A stretch of DNA of 64,000 nucleotides. Source: Henriciella pelagia (lineage in GTDB: Bacteria > Pseudomonadota > Alphaproteobacteria > Caulobacterales > Hyphomonadaceae). The stretch spans positions 1 through 64,000 of the forward strand of contig NZ_NCSU01000007.1 of the NCBI RefSeq assembly GCF_002088945.1. The letters run 5' to 3'. How positions within the stretch are numbered: the first letter of the stretch is position 1; every line of letters begins with the position of its first letter. The notes under the pieces were generated by a model. The model was not told the DNA's origin. It saw nothing but the letters and a program-made list of their open reading frames with translations, and made no database searches. A program made the translations under genes and the position numbers. This document shows, piece after piece, positions 7,341 through 17,150 of the stretch.

Positions 7341-9614
7341 TCAGCTATCAGTCAAAACAATTTTCTGTAATTCAGCGATGGCTAATACTTCGTTACGGAA
7401 CTCTCCGTTCGATGTATGAACCGCTGTTTTCAGGGCTTCGGAGAAAGCGCCGAGATCGAGCGAACGCAGCATGCGCTTGACCGGCCCAATGCCTGCCGCC
7501 GGCATGGATAAGGTCCTGAATCCCAAGCCTAAAAGGCAAAGTGCCTCGACGGGCCGCGAAGCGACCTCGCCGCAGACAGAGACAGGGATACCGAGCCGGT
7601 TGCATTCATTAAGCGTGAACTCGAGAAAACGCATGACCGGGCGGCTGACGAGGTCATATCGCTCTGAGACGCGCGGTACCATTCGGTCCGCAGCGTGGAA
7701 AAATTGCAACAGGTCATTTGTGCCGACCGAGATGAAATCCACTTCCCCGGCGACATCCTCAAGGCCATAGGCGAAAGCGGGCGCTTCCAGCATGGCGCCG
7801 ACGCGAAGCTCGATCGGTTCGGCGAATCCGCGCTGCTTGCTCCACTCGATCTCGTCCAGCAGCAGGGCTTTGGCCTCGAAGAATTCTTCGGCGATGGTCA
7901 CCATCGGGAACATCACCGAGAGCGGCCCGCCATCGGCGGCACGAACAAGGGCGCGCAGCTGGCGGCGGAAAAGGCCGGGGCGGTCCAGGGCGAACCGGAT
8001 CGAGCGCCAGCCAAGCGCCGGGTTTTCCTCAAACTGGTCCGTCGCATTCGGCAACAGCTTGTCGCCGCCAAGGTCGAGCGTCCGGAAATGCACCGGTCGG
8101 CTGCCGGCGTGGTCCAGCACTTCGCGATAGAGGTCGATCTGCGCTTCCATCTTGGGCAGCGTGTCGGAGACGAGGAACTGGAATTCGGTGCGGAACAGGC
8201 CGATCCCGTCCGCCCCGGTTGCATCCATGGACTCAAGGTCGATGGCGAGGCCGGCATTCAGCATCAATTTGATATCGACGCCGTCGCGGGTGCGCGATGG
8301 CTGGTCGCGCAACGCCTGGAAGGCGGCCTGGCGCTCGGTGCGAAGCACGCTGCGGGTCTGATAGGCGTCGAGCAGGCTCTGGTCCGGCCGGATGTGGAGC
8401 GTGCCCTGCTCGGCATCGACGATCACCTGGTCACCCGGCGCGACAAGGGCGGACAGCCCGCCTACCCCGCCAATCGTCGGGATGCCCATGGCCCGCGCGA
8501 CAATGGCTGTGTGGCTGGACGGGGCGACCTCTTCGAGGATGATGGCGGCAAGCCCGGAGTCGCGATACTCCAGCAGCTCGGCAGGCCCGAGACGGCGCGC
8601 AATCAGGACTTCGCGGACCTCTTCGCTCCTGTCGCGGCCATTGGCGTGCGACTTCATGCTGCCCGACAGGACGCGCAAAAGACGATTGTCGAGATCTTCC
8701 AGGTCATGCAGGCGTTCGCGCAGGTACGGGTCGTGCGCATTCTCAAGCTTGGTACGGTGTTCGCGGCGCGAGCGGTCGACGGCCGCTTCGGCAGACAGGC
8801 CCGACCGGACAGCCTCTTCCAGCCGGATCGGCCAGACAGGGTCACTTGCCAGCATCTTGAAGGCTTCGAGCACTTCGCGTGGTTCGCCGAAGATAGCGCC
8901 GACATCGGAGGCCAGCATGCGATCAAGCTGTGCGTTGAGCTCTTTCAGGGCGCGGCGCAGGCGGGCTGCTTCCGCGTCAGGGTCTTCAGTGAAATATCGC
9001 GCCGGAGAGACGACGACATCGTGCAGGCGCGCTTCGCCAAGCCCGAGGCCATCGCAGAGCGTGCGTCCGCTGAGCGTGATGGACCGTGCTTCGCGCACGG
9101 GCGAGGACCCGCCGGACGTTGTCGCCTCGGCGGCCACGACTTCAGCCAGAACCATTGCGATGGTCTGCAGGCTGTCGACCTCATCATCCTCATAGAGCCG
9201 CTCTGTGCGGTTCTGCACGGTCAGGACACCGATCACGCGCCCGCCGCGCAGGATCGGCACGCCGAGAAAGGCGTGATACGGGTCCTCGCCGGTCTCCGGG
9301 CGATAGGAGAAGGCCGGATGGCGCGGGGCGTCCTGAATGGAAAGCGGCTCGCCCGACAGCGCAATCTGTCCGACCAGCCCTTCATCGAGGGCGAGCTTGG
9401 TCTGGTGCACGGCTTCGCGGCTGAGGCCTTCGGTGGCGACAAGCTCAAGCTCGTCATCATCGGTGCGCCGGTAAATGGAGCAGACGTCAGCCACCATCGT
9501 CCCTGCAATGAGGGTCACCACCTTCTGCAGGCGGGTATCGGCTTCCATGTCTCCCGCCATCACATTGCGAAGGCGGTTGATCAGGAGCCTCGGGACGGAG
9601 AAGCTCTGGGGCAT
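7341..9614 (-). CDS. ptsP: PEP-protein phosphotransferase EI-Ntr (PtsP)
   Basis: A 757-residue enzyme I of the nitrogen PTS. It transfers phosphate from phosphoenolpyruvate to NPr. It has an N-terminal GAF domain (about 20-165), PEP-utiliser N-terminal domain (about 185-310), the phosphohistidine swivel domain with the active H368 in APSSHTAIVARAMGIPTIGG, and the C-terminal PEP-binding barrel (about 440-730), which includes GIGLFRTEFQF and FISVGTNDLLQF. Full length and all signatures are present. It follows aspartate kinase (lysC) by 26 bp on the same strand, the usual alphaproteobacterial order. Confidence 0.95.
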   Translation of the reverse strand: MPQSFSVPRLLINRLRNVMAGDMEADTRLQKVVTLIAGTMVADVCSIYRRTDDDELELVATEGLSREAVHQTKLALDEGLVGQIALSGEPLSIQDAPRHPAFSYRPETGEDPYHAFLGVPILRGGRVIGVLTVQNRTERLYEDDEVDSLQTIAMVLAEVVAAEATTSGGSSPVREARSITLSGRTLCDGLGLGEARLHDVVVSPARYFTEDPDAEAARLRRALKELNAQLDRMLASDVGAIFGEPREVLEAFKMLASDPVWPIRLEEAVRSGLSAEAAVDRSRREHRTKLENAHDPYLRERLHDLEDLDNRLLRVLSGSMKSHANGRDRSEEVREVLIARRLGPAELLEYRDSGLAAIILEEVAPSSHTAIVARAMGIPTIGGVGGLSALVAPGDQVIVDAEQGTLHIRPDQSLLDAYQTRSVLRTERQAAFQALRDQPSRTRDGVDIKLMLNAGLAIDLESMDATGADGIGLFRTEFQFLVSDTLPKMEAQIDLYREVLDHAGSRPVHFRTLDLGGDKLLPNATDQFEENPALGWRSIRFALDRPGLFRRQLRALVRAADGGPLSVMFPMVTIAEEFFEAKALLLDEIEWSKQRGFAEPIELRVGAMLEAPAFAYGLEDVAGEVDFISVGTNDLLQFFHAADRMVPRVSERYDLVSRPVMRFLEFTLNECNRLGIPVSVCGEVASRPVEALCLLGLGFRTLSMPAAGIGPVKRMLRSLDLGAFSEALKTAVHTSNGEFRNEVLAIAELQKIVLTDS

Positions 9615-9640
9615 GGCGTGCCCGTTAGTGGACGGTTGTA

Positions 9641-10912
9641 TCAGCCATCGTCAAGCCCGAATGCCGTGTGCAGGGCACGGACGGCAAGTTCGGTATAGGC
9701 GGCATCGATAAGGACTGAAATCTTGATTTCGGAGGTCGAAATCACGTCGATATTGATGCCTTTCTTGTAAAGCGCATTGAACATTGTGCCTGCGACGCCT
9801 GTATGGCTTTTCATGCCGACGCCGATGACAGAAACTTTAGCGACATCGCGCGAAACAGAGAGATTCTCGAAGCCGATATCCGCCTTGTGGTTGAGCAGGA
9901 GCTGCTCAGCCTTTGTGCTGTCGGCGCTGGTACAGGTGAAAACCATGTTGGCCCGCTCGGGTCCACGGGCATTGGCCTGGACGATCATGTCGACGTTGAC
10001 ACCGGCCTCCGCCAGCATGGAGAAGATGCGGGCCGACACGCCAGGCTTGTCCTCGACACCGTAGAGCGTGACCTTGGCTTCGTCGCGCGAATAGGTAACT
10101 CCGTTGACGACCTGCTTTTCCACGATTTCATCCTCACTACAGACATAGGTGCCCTGATTGGTCTCGCCGGGCTCGGCAAAGCTGGAGAGTACGCGAACCC
10201 TGACCTGGTGGTTCATCGCAAGCTCGACGGATCGCGTCTGCAGCACCTTGGCGCCGAGCGATGCCATTTCGAGCATTTCCTCATAGGAGATCTTGTCGAG
10301 CCGACGGGCCTGCGGAACGATGCGCGGGTCTGTCGTGTAGACGCCGTCCACATCCGTGTAGATGTCGCAGGAGTCGGCTTCCAGCGCAGCGGCGACAGCA
10401 ACGGCGCTGGTGTCAGACCCGCCGCGGCCAAGCGTCGATACGCGGCCCTCGTCGGTGACGCCCTGAAAACCGGCAATGACGGCAATCTCACCGCTATCGA
10501 CCGAATCCTGCAGGCCGGAATCCTCAAACCCCATAATGCGGGCAGACCCGTGGGCCGAGCTGGTCTTCATGGCGAGCTGCCAGCCGAGCCAGCTGCGCGC
10601 TTTCAGGCCACGCTTGCGCAGGGCGAGGGCGAGCAGGCCGCTGGTCACCTGTTCCCCGGACGAAACGACCACGTCATATTCATCGTCGAAATTCGAACCG
10701 GTGACCGCATCCCCGGCAGCGCCGCGCGCATAGCCGACAAGCTTGTTGGTCTCACCCGCCATGGCGGAAACGATGACGGCGAGGTTTTCGCCGCGTTCGG
10801 CGCGCCAGGCGACAATATCGGCGACATGCGCGATACGCTCGAGGTCTGCTACCGAAGTTCCGCCGAATTTGAGGACTGTGCGCCGCATTGCCTTGCTGCC
10901 GAGCTTTCCCAT
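9641..10912 (-). CDS. lysC: Aspartate kinase
   Basis: Catalyses ATP-dependent phosphorylation of aspartate, the first step to lysine, threonine and methionine. The kinase domain (about residues 9-240) starts with VLKFGGTSV and contains GRGGSDTSAVAVAAALEAD; two C-terminal ACT domains follow (about 275-345 and 350-420) for feedback regulation. The family usually begins at the second methionine (ATG at 10888, MRRTVLKFGG), so the 8-residue extension from 10912 may not be translated; neither start has a strong ribosome binding site. It is divergent from ubiG (72 bp gap) and upstream of ptsP. Confidence 0.95.
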   Translation of the reverse strand: MGKLGSKAMRRTVLKFGGTSVADLERIAHVADIVAWRAERGENLAVIVSAMAGETNKLVGYARGAAGDAVTGSNFDDEYDVVVSSGEQVTSGLLALALRKRGLKARSWLGWQLAMKTSSAHGSARIMGFEDSGLQDSVDSGEIAVIAGFQGVTDEGRVSTLGRGGSDTSAVAVAAALEADSCDIYTDVDGVYTTDPRIVPQARRLDKISYEEMLEMASLGAKVLQTRSVELAMNHQVRVRVLSSFAEPGETNQGTYVCSEDEIVEKQVVNGVTYSRDEAKVTLYGVEDKPGVSARIFSMLAEAGVNVDMIVQANARGPERANMVFTCTSADSTKAEQLLLNHKADIGFENLSVSRDVAKVSVIGVGMKSHTGVAGTMFNALYKKGINIDVISTSEIKISVLIDAAYTELAVRALHTAFGLDDG

Positions 10913-10984
10913 TTAATGGTTCATAGATTCCGCGCGTGTCTTTAAGCGCGTCGCCGCCGAAGCGCAAACAGGTTTGCTAAAGAT

Positions 10985-11758
10985 ATGGAAAAAATAGCAG
11001 AAAACCGGCAAGAAATGCCTCAAACCCCCAGTATAGACCCGGATGAGGTGGCAAAATTTTCGGCCATGGCTGCCGAATGGTGGGATCCGAAGGGAAAATT
11101 CAGGCCGCTGCACAAGTTCAACCCGGTACGCCTTGGCTTTATTCGTGACACGCTGGTGGAGCATTTCGGACTGGACGGGACGCAGCGCAAGCCGCTGAAG
11201 GGGCTGCGCATCCTGGACATTGGTTGCGGCGGTGGCCTGGTCAGCGAGCCCATGGCACGTCTTGGCGCAAGCGTGACAGGCGTCGATGCGAGCGAAGCCA
11301 ATATCAAGACGGCTCTGACCCATGCGCGCGAGGCTGGTCTCGACATCGACTACAGGTGCGGCACGGCGGAAGGCCTGATTGAGGGCGGCGAAGAGCCGTT
11401 CGATGCGGTGCTCAACCTTGAAGTGGTCGAACATGTTGCCGACCCCGGCCAGTTCCTGCGCGACACCGCCTCACTGGTTCGCCCTGGCGGGATGACCATC
11501 ACGGCGACACTGAACCGGACGCCCAAGGCCTTCGCACTTGCCATTGTCGGAGCTGAATATGTGATGCGCTGGCTGCCGCCCGGCACGCATGAATTCGCCA
11601 AATTCCTGCGCCCCGAAGAAGTTTCCGGACCACTGGAAGCGGCCGGGCTTGTGGCGGATGCGCCACAGGGGGTTTCCTTCAATCCATTGTCGGATCAATG
11701 GAAACTTTCTTCCGACACAAAGGTCAACTACATGATCGTCGCGCGTCGACCGGAATAG
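10985..11758 (+). CDS. ubiG: Ubiquinone biosynthesis O-methyltransferase UbiG
   Basis: SAM-dependent enzyme performing both O-methylations of ubiquinone synthesis. The 257-residue sequence shows the family opening with [22 protein letters not shown], cut here to the conserved [16 protein letters not shown], then SAM motif I as [19 protein letters not shown] (about residues 78-96), the acidic strand end VDASE and motif II/III around [16 protein letters not shown]. The N-terminal 20 residues are polar and variable. It probably forms a two-gene unit with the DUF924 gene 6 bp downstream. Confidence 0.95.
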   Translation: MEKIAENRQEMPQTPSIDPDEVAKFSAMAAEWWDPKGKFRPLHKFNPVRLGFIRDTLVEHFGLDGTQRKPLKGLRILDIGCGGGLVSEPMARLGASVTGVDASEANIKTALTHAREAGLDIDYRCGTAEGLIEGGEEPFDAVLNLEVVEHVADPGQFLRDTASLVRPGGMTITATLNRTPKAFALAIVGAEYVMRWLPPGTHEFAKFLRPEEVSGPLEAAGLVADAPQGVSFNPLSDQWKLSSDTKVNYMIVARRPE

Positions 11759-11764
11759 AGTTTC

Positions 11765-12376
11765 ATGACCAGCCCCGTCACACCTGAAAATGTTCTGGAT
11801 TACTGGATCGGGGGAACCGCCAATTCGGCGAGTGCCCTGGAGGACATGCAGCCGCGCTGGTTCAAGAAGAGCTTCGAAACCGACAAGCAGATCGCCGATC
11901 ACTTTATCGACGTGCTGGCAGACCTTGCCAGCGGCATGGCCAATGACTGGGCAAGGCAGGGGGCCCGGCCGAGGCTGGCAGCGATCATCGTTCTCGATCA
12001 GTTCAGCCGCAATCTTTTTCGCGGCCACAAGCTTTCATTTGCGCATGACCCCATTGCGCGGAACCTGATGAAGACGGGACTTGCGCTTGGCGAGGACAAG
12101 CAGCTCAGCGAGACCGAGCGGGTGTTCTTCTACCTTCCGGCTGAGCATTCCGAGGACATTCTGGACCAGAAACTGTCGGTTCGCCTGTTCAAGCAGCTGG
12201 TTGCCGACGCACGGCCCGAATTCAAGGAATTCTGCGTCTCGACCCTGGACTATGCCAAGGCCCACCTCGACGTGATCGAGGAGTATGGCCGCTTTCCGCA
12301 TCGAAACCGGGTGATGCGGCGTACCTCGACACCGGAAGAACGGGCCTATCTCAGTCAGCCGGGCGCAGGCTTCTGA
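11765..12376 (+). CDS. DUF924 family protein
   Basis: A 203-residue protein of the all-helical DUF924 family, with the characteristic DYWIGG opening and the IIVLDQFSRNLFRG signature in the middle, followed by E-R-V-F-F-Y-L-P-A-E-H-S-E-D. The family has TPR-like helical character and no established biochemical function. It starts 6 bp after ubiG, with GGAATAGAG as a plausible ribosome binding site, so co-transcription is likely. Its TGA abuts the complementary stop of the convergent downstream gene, forming the palindrome TGATCA with no intergenic base. Confidence 0.88.
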   Translation: MTSPVTPENVLDYWIGGTANSASALEDMQPRWFKKSFETDKQIADHFIDVLADLASGMANDWARQGARPRLAAIIVLDQFSRNLFRGHKLSFAHDPIARNLMKTGLALGEDKQLSETERVFFYLPAEHSEDILDQKLSVRLFKQLVADARPEFKEFCVSTLDYAKAHLDVIEEYGRFPHRNRVMRRTSTPEERAYLSQPGAGF

Positions 12377-14176
12377 TCAGTTGCGTCCGCGAAGCGTCTC
12401 CTTCCAGAGGCCTTCCATGGCGAGAATGACCTGTGGCCAGTGCGTATAGAGCAGGTATTGGCCGGCATCCTCGATCGCGATCACCTGTGTCACGCTCGGC
12501 ACAGTGCTGGCGAAGAGCTCCACCATTGAAGGCCGGAAGACATTGTCCTGCATGCCGTGGATGATGTGGAAGGGCGCCATCACATTGCGGGCGACGTCGC
12601 GCCGGTCCGTCAGGGCCATACGGACTTCAGAGACCAGGGCGTGAGCCCCCTGCTTGACGGCATGGCGCAGCCCGTCAATCACAACGGCGCGCACTTCGGG
12701 GCGGCGCATGGCGCGCTTTTCTATGGGGGAATCGCGGTGCAGCGTGTTCAGCATGAATTCGTCACGCCCGCTATCGATCAGGCCAACAGCCGCGCGCGCG
12801 ATGAAGCCAATGGCGGATGGCGCCCTGAGCAGCGTCGTGGCCACGATCCTGTGGTGCCATGGAAGCTCGTCTTCCATGCCCTCTTCCCAGCTCGTCTCAC
12901 CGCTGACCGACAGGAGACCGCGGGTGATATCCGGCCGGGCGGCGGCAAAGGCCTGTGCATGGATGAGACCATTGGCGTGACCGACAACGAGGACGGGGCC
13001 GATTTCCAGTCGCTGAATGAGTTCGGCCATGGTGCGCACACCGGCCTGGATGCGGTCATCAAGGGAATCGGCGCTTATGCCGTCCGACGCCCCAAAACCA
13101 GGGCGGGAGGGGGCGATGACGCGCCAGCCCTGGCGGGCAAGGGCTTCGACCGCCGGTTCGGTCCAGAGTGGGCCGAGATAGAGATGATGGAAGAACAGGA
13201 CGGGCCGACCGAGAGGGTCGCCCTGCTCCATCCAGCTGAGCGTGCGGCCATCCGACAGGGTCATCACCTTCTGCTGGCGCCAGCGGTCGATCTCGCGCAT
13301 GGCGGGTGCCTGGCGGGAGATGGCGCGCGCTGTATTTATCGTTGCGCCAAAGCTGGTAAGCAGGCGCACCGCTTCTGTCACGCTGGAGACGCCGAGCTTG
13401 TTGAGGATAGCGCGGATCTGGGTACGCACGGTGGCGAGTTTTGCGACACGGTCCCTTGCAATCCTTTCCGGTGCATCCCCGCGCGACAGGCGCAGGGACA
13501 CATCAACCTCAGCGTCAGACAGGCCATAGACTTCGCTGAGGCGGTCACCCATGGACCGGTCGAGATGGATCTCGACCGCGGCGAGGAGCAGCGCGTCCTC
13601 CGAGGCCGTCTCGCCATCCTGCAGGGAAACCCGCGTCAGCAGCAGGCGCGACTCAGCTCCTTCCTTGCCGAGACGGCTTGCGATGAACAGGAAATCTTCG
13701 GTCATGTCCGCCAACGAATTGCGCCTGACCCATGAGCGGACCGATGAGAGGGCCGCGGTATCGAGCTGCAGGTCGTGAAGGCAGGCTGGCGCCTGGCCGC
13801 CCAGCAGGTTGAGACAGGCTGCATTCGCGCCAAGGATCTCGCCATCCGGCTTGAAAATGGCGGCAGGCCCCGGCATCTGGTCTGCGAGGAGGCGGGCAGA
13901 CTCGGCATGGGCGCGAAGACGGCCCATTCGGTCAAGGATGGCGAGCGCGCGCTGGAAGTGCGCATTCACGTTCTCGGAAAACTCGCTTTCGCCGTCAGAT
14001 GGCAGCTCGTCGATATAACGCGACCAGGCGTCGAGCAGCTCCTGGTAGCGCTCCGGTTCAAGCGTGGTGGCATAGGCCTCCTCGACGAGACGGTTCTCGC
14101 TCGTCCCGGTGGACGCGAACGCATTAGTGGTCAAATTTTGCCCCCTCACATTCAAAGAACGGGCACGGTTCTGCAA
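12377..14176 (-). CDS. PAS/LuxR-type HTH regulator fused to a catalytically degenerate alpha/beta hydrolase
   Basis: A 599-residue fusion. Residues about 90-205 look like a PAS-type sensor (PGPAAIFKPDGEILGANAA). Residues about 216-276 are a LuxR/GerE-type helix-turn-helix (YGLSDAEVDVSLRLSRG, then KLATVRTQIRAILNKLGVSS). Residues about 300-595 are an alpha/beta hydrolase fold with oxyanion-side HHLYLGP and APSRPGFGASD. The nucleophile elbow reads G399-H-A401-N-G, so the expected serine is alanine. The expected catalytic histidine is Q573 in EDAGQYL, and only the acid D544 (HGMQDNVF) survives. I infer a ligand-sensing, non-catalytic domain. The start is uncertain: 14176 is a TTG, while GAGGGGG lies seven bases before another TTG at 14134. 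Confidence 0.8.
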   Translation of the reverse strand: MQNRARSLNVRGQNLTTNAFASTGTSENRLVEEAYATTLEPERYQELLDAWSRYIDELPSDGESEFSENVNAHFQRALAILDRMGRLRAHAESARLLADQMPGPAAIFKPDGEILGANAACLNLLGGQAPACLHDLQLDTAALSSVRSWVRRNSLADMTEDFLFIASRLGKEGAESRLLLTRVSLQDGETASEDALLLAAVEIHLDRSMGDRLSEVYGLSDAEVDVSLRLSRGDAPERIARDRVAKLATVRTQIRAILNKLGVSSVTEAVRLLTSFGATINTARAISRQAPAMREIDRWRQQKVMTLSDGRTLSWMEQGDPLGRPVLFFHHLYLGPLWTEPAVEALARQGWRVIAPSRPGFGASDGISADSLDDRIQAGVRTMAELIQRLEIGPVLVVGHANGLIHAQAFAAARPDITRGLLSVSGETSWEEGMEDELPWHHRIVATTLLRAPSAIGFIARAAVGLIDSGRDEFMLNTLHRDSPIEKRAMRRPEVRAVVIDGLRHAVKQGAHALVSEVRMALTDRRDVARNVMAPFHIIHGMQDNVFRPSMVELFASTVPSVTQVIAIEDAGQYLLYTHWPQVILAMEGLWKETLRGRN

Positions 14177-14387
14177 AAAAATATGAGATAACCAAAAAAA
14201 TTCCGCTCATTCATCAAAATTGATGATGCGCGAATTCTGTCTATTCGGCAATGACCGGTTCTCGAAATTGCAGCGGTGTGGGGACGCACGCATAGACAGG
14301 CGAAGCTGGTTATTTTCCGGCTTCGCCTGTTGCCGTTTTGACGGGGAGCCTCCAGATAGGCGGTCCTGATCTGGAAGACTGACTTTC
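14177..14387. promoter_or_regulatory. Divergent intergenic region between HTH-hydrolase gene and MFS exporter
   Basis: A 211-bp gap holding the divergent promoters. It is AT-rich next to the HTH-hydrolase gene (including an eight-A stretch near 14175) and GC-rich on the MFS side. An autoregulatory operator might be expected here, but I see no strong dyad. Confidence 0.35.
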
Positions 14388-15641
14388 ATGGCAACGACGA
14401 CCGAAACGCTTGAGGCGGCAGGCCTTGCCCGCCCTACCCTGCCTTTACCGCAGTGGGAATTCGTTGCCATGATGGCGGCGATGATGGCGCTCAACGCGCT
14501 CGCCATCGATACGATGCTGCCGGCCCTCCATGATATCGCGACATCCTATTCCCTGCAGAGCGAGAATGACCAGCAGCTCGTCATCTTTGCCTATGTGGCC
14601 GGATTTGGCGCTCCGCAGCTTGTCTTCGGACCGGTCTCCGACAGCTATGGCCGCAAGAAAGTCGTTCTGGGCTGTATCGTTGCTTACACCCTGGCAGGAT
14701 TCGCCTGCATGGCGGCAACAAGCTTCTCAATGTTGCTTGCCTTGCGCTTCCTGCAGGGCATTGCCGCATCCGGTATCCGGGTGATTGCTGTCTCGGTCGT
14801 CCGCGACCTGATGGGCGGGCGGGCCATGGCGCGCATCATGTCGCTTGTCATGACCGTGTTCATGGTGGTGCCGATCCTGGCGCCGGCCCTTGGAGAAGGC
14901 GTGATGGTGTTCGCGCCCTGGCCGTGGACGTTTGGCGTCCTTGGCGTGGCCGGGATCCTGATGTTTTTCTGGGTTCTGGTGCGACTGCCGGAAACACTGG
15001 CGACGGACGACCGGCCTGCGCTCAATTTCAGGAGCTCCTTCCGCGCCTACTGGCAGGTTGTCACGACGCGCGTGACTTTTGGCTATATGTGCGCGAGCGG
15101 CGTCATCTTCGGCGCCCTGTTCTCCTATGTTGCCTCGTCCGAACAGGTGTTCCGAGACGTTTTCGACAAGGAAGATACCTTCGTCTGGTGGTTTGCGGGG
15201 ATCGCGGGCGCACTGTCGATTGGCAACTTCATGAATTCGCGGGTGGTCGAGCGGCTGGGCATGCGCCGGGTCAGCCATTCGGTGCTGCTCGGCTTCCTCG
15301 TCCTGGCCTCGGTCAATACGCTCCTGATGGCGACAATGGGCGAAAAGCTGATCATCTTCTATCCGCTCTTCGCCCTGACTTTCGCCTGTTTCGGCCTGAT
15401 CGGCGCGAACTTCTCGGCGCTCGCGATGGAGCCGCTCGGCAAGATTGCGGGCACAGGCAGCGCCGCCTATGGCTTCATGACGACAACAGTGGCGAGCTTT
15501 TTCGGCTGGATGGTTGCCAGCCGGTTCAATGGCAGCATCGTTCCGATCCTGGAAGGCTATATCGGCCTCGGCCTCGCCTGCCTCATCATCGTGTTCTTCA
15601 CCGAGCGCGGCAGGCTGTTCGGCTCTCGCGACGACCCCTAG
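14388..15641 (+). CDS. MFS multidrug exporter (Bcr/CflA-like, DHA1)
   Basis: A 417-residue polytopic protein with about 12 membrane helices. The loop 2-3 motif A is present as [12 protein letters not shown] (about residues 81-92), and motif B/C-like [21 protein letters not shown] follows in two parts. The opening [19 protein letters not shown] is typical of Bcr/CflA drug:H+ antiporters, where the D-T-M-L-P element is conserved. Substrate cannot be told. It is divergent from the HTH-hydrolase gene, which may regulate it. Its TAG stop shares the tetranucleotide CTAG with the convergent rimK stop. Confidence 0.9.
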   Translation: MATTTETLEAAGLARPTLPLPQWEFVAMMAAMMALNALAIDTMLPALHDIATSYSLQSENDQQLVIFAYVAGFGAPQLVFGPVSDSYGRKKVVLGCIVAYTLAGFACMAATSFSMLLALRFLQGIAASGIRVIAVSVVRDLMGGRAMARIMSLVMTVFMVVPILAPALGEGVMVFAPWPWTFGVLGVAGILMFFWVLVRLPETLATDDRPALNFRSSFRAYWQVVTTRVTFGYMCASGVIFGALFSYVASSEQVFRDVFDKEDTFVWWFAGIAGALSIGNFMNSRVVERLGMRRVSHSVLLGFLVLASVNTLLMATMGEKLIIFYPLFALTFACFGLIGANFSALAMEPLGKIAGTGSAAYGFMTTTVASFFGWMVASRFNGSIVPILEGYIGLGLACLIIVFFTERGRLFGSRDDP

Positions 15642-17023
15642 GCGTTGATTTCCCGGCGCTTGCCGAGCGTGCGGACCTTCTGCTCGATGAAGCGGATCAC
15701 CTTGCCGGTGACATTCTTGCCGGTCGCCTTCTCGATGCCTTCAAGGCCGGGCGAGGAGTTCACTTCGAGCACGACCGGGCCGTTCTTCGACTGGAGGATG
15801 TCGACGCCTGCGAAATTCAGGCCGAGGCGTTTGGCGGCTGCGACCGCGATCTTGCGCTCGTCCGGGGTCAGGGAGATGGCCATGGCTTCGCCGCCGCGGT
15901 GCAGGTTCGAGCGGAACTCGCCCTCCTGCGCCTGACGTTTCATGGCGGCGACCACCCGCCCACCTATGACAAGACAGCGCACATCGGCGCCTGCGGCTTC
16001 CTTGACAAATTCCTGGACGAGGAAATTGGCATCAAGGCCGCGAAACGCATCAACCAGGCTCTCGGCTGCCTTCTTCGATTCAGCGAGAACAACGCCGCGG
16101 CCCTGCGTCGATTCCAGCAGCTTCAGGACGACGGGTCCGGTCCCGGCAAGGCCGACAAGGTCTTTCGTGTCCTTCGGCGAATGCGCGAAGGCCGTGACCG
16201 GCATGGCGATACCGGCCTGCGAGAGCAGCTGATGGGCGAGCAGCTTGTCGCGCGACGCCCCGATGGAGGAGGGTGGATTGAGGCACCAGGCCCCCATCGC
16301 CTCGAACTGGCGCAGCACGGCCATGCCGTAATTCGTCATGGAAGCCCCAATGCGCGGGATGACGGCATCATAGAAGGGCAGCGTCTTGCCATCATAGTGA
16401 ATTTCCGGCGCGCGGGCCTCGATCTTCATATAGCAGCGCGACGTGTTGATGACGTCGACGATATGGCCCCGCTCCCGCCCGGTCTCGGCGAGGCGCATGG
16501 AAGAGTAATTGTCTGGCTCCCGCGTCAAAAGCGCCATGCGAAGGGGCCGCGTCTTTGGCTTCAGTGGCTTGATGCTCTGATAGAGATCGAAGCTGAGTTT
16601 GGGCTGTATGAAGGACCGGTCGGGAATAACCGTTGTATGGTCCCCAAATGCGGACCGGCCGAGCAGCATCCTGTAGGACATGGTCTCGCGATTGGTGAGC
16701 GTGATCTCGATTGTCCGGCGCACGGTGCCGATCTGCATCTCGGTCGCGATGACATAGCGAAGCTCTGTCTGGCCATTAGAACTGGTCACATCGCGCCGGT
16801 CGACGACCGGTGCCGTGCACACAAGTTCGAGCTTCGGATGGTCGGGGTCAGGCCGGATGAGGAAACGCACCTTTGGAGAGCCTGTATCTCCAAAGCTTTC
16901 GATAACCTCGGCATGAAGCGCAGAAGTCTTGGCGCCGGTGTCAACTTTCGCCTTGATCGCGGGCAGGCCAAGCGCAGGCAGTGCCAGCCACTCTTCCCAG
17001 CCAAGTTCGAGTGCGTCACTCAT
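15638..17023 (-). CDS. rimK: RimB-like aspartyl protease / RimK ATP-grasp glutamate ligase fusion
   Basis: A 461-residue two-domain protein. The N-terminal 150 residues match the retropepsin-like (so-called ATP-dependent zinc protease, PF05618) family, with the active DTG at D28-T29-G30 in [13 protein letters not shown]. From about residue 160 it is a RimK ATP-grasp ligase: [62 protein letters not shown] and the metal-binding [15 protein letters not shown]. RimK adds glutamates to the C-terminus of ribosomal protein S6. I choose the ATG at 17023; a longer frame to 17194 lacks family similarity. The fusion puts ligase and putative protease in one chain. Confidence 0.88.
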   Translation of the reverse strand: MSDALELGWEEWLALPALGLPAIKAKVDTGAKTSALHAEVIESFGDTGSPKVRFLIRPDPDHPKLELVCTAPVVDRRDVTSSNGQTELRYVIATEMQIGTVRRTIEITLTNRETMSYRMLLGRSAFGDHTTVIPDRSFIQPKLSFDLYQSIKPLKPKTRPLRMALLTREPDNYSSMRLAETGRERGHIVDVINTSRCYMKIEARAPEIHYDGKTLPFYDAVIPRIGASMTNYGMAVLRQFEAMGAWCLNPPSSIGASRDKLLAHQLLSQAGIAMPVTAFAHSPKDTKDLVGLAGTGPVVLKLLESTQGRGVVLAESKKAAESLVDAFRGLDANFLVQEFVKEAAGADVRCLVIGGRVVAAMKRQAQEGEFRSNLHRGGEAMAISLTPDERKIAVAAAKRLGLNFAGVDILQSKNGPVVLEVNSSPGLEGIEKATGKNVTGKVIRFIEQKVRTLGKRREINA

Positions 17024-17150
17024 GCTTCGTCTCCGATGCCGTCTGCGGGTGTCTTCGAAGAGTGGCGGCCAGGTTTCAAGTGATATTTCAGCGACCGGCC
17101 CGACTGCTGGTGTTAATTGAACATTTGCCATTGCTACCCATTGTTCGGGT

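Noticed and set aside
7695-9698. A 667-codon plus-strand frame opposite ptsP.
   Set aside because: Antisense shadow of a conserved gene, with no known motif or supporting ribosome binding site.
14924-17083. A 719-codon plus-strand frame crossing the MFS and rimK genes.
   Set aside because: It overlaps two well-supported genes in other frames and has low-complexity, Arg-rich composition.
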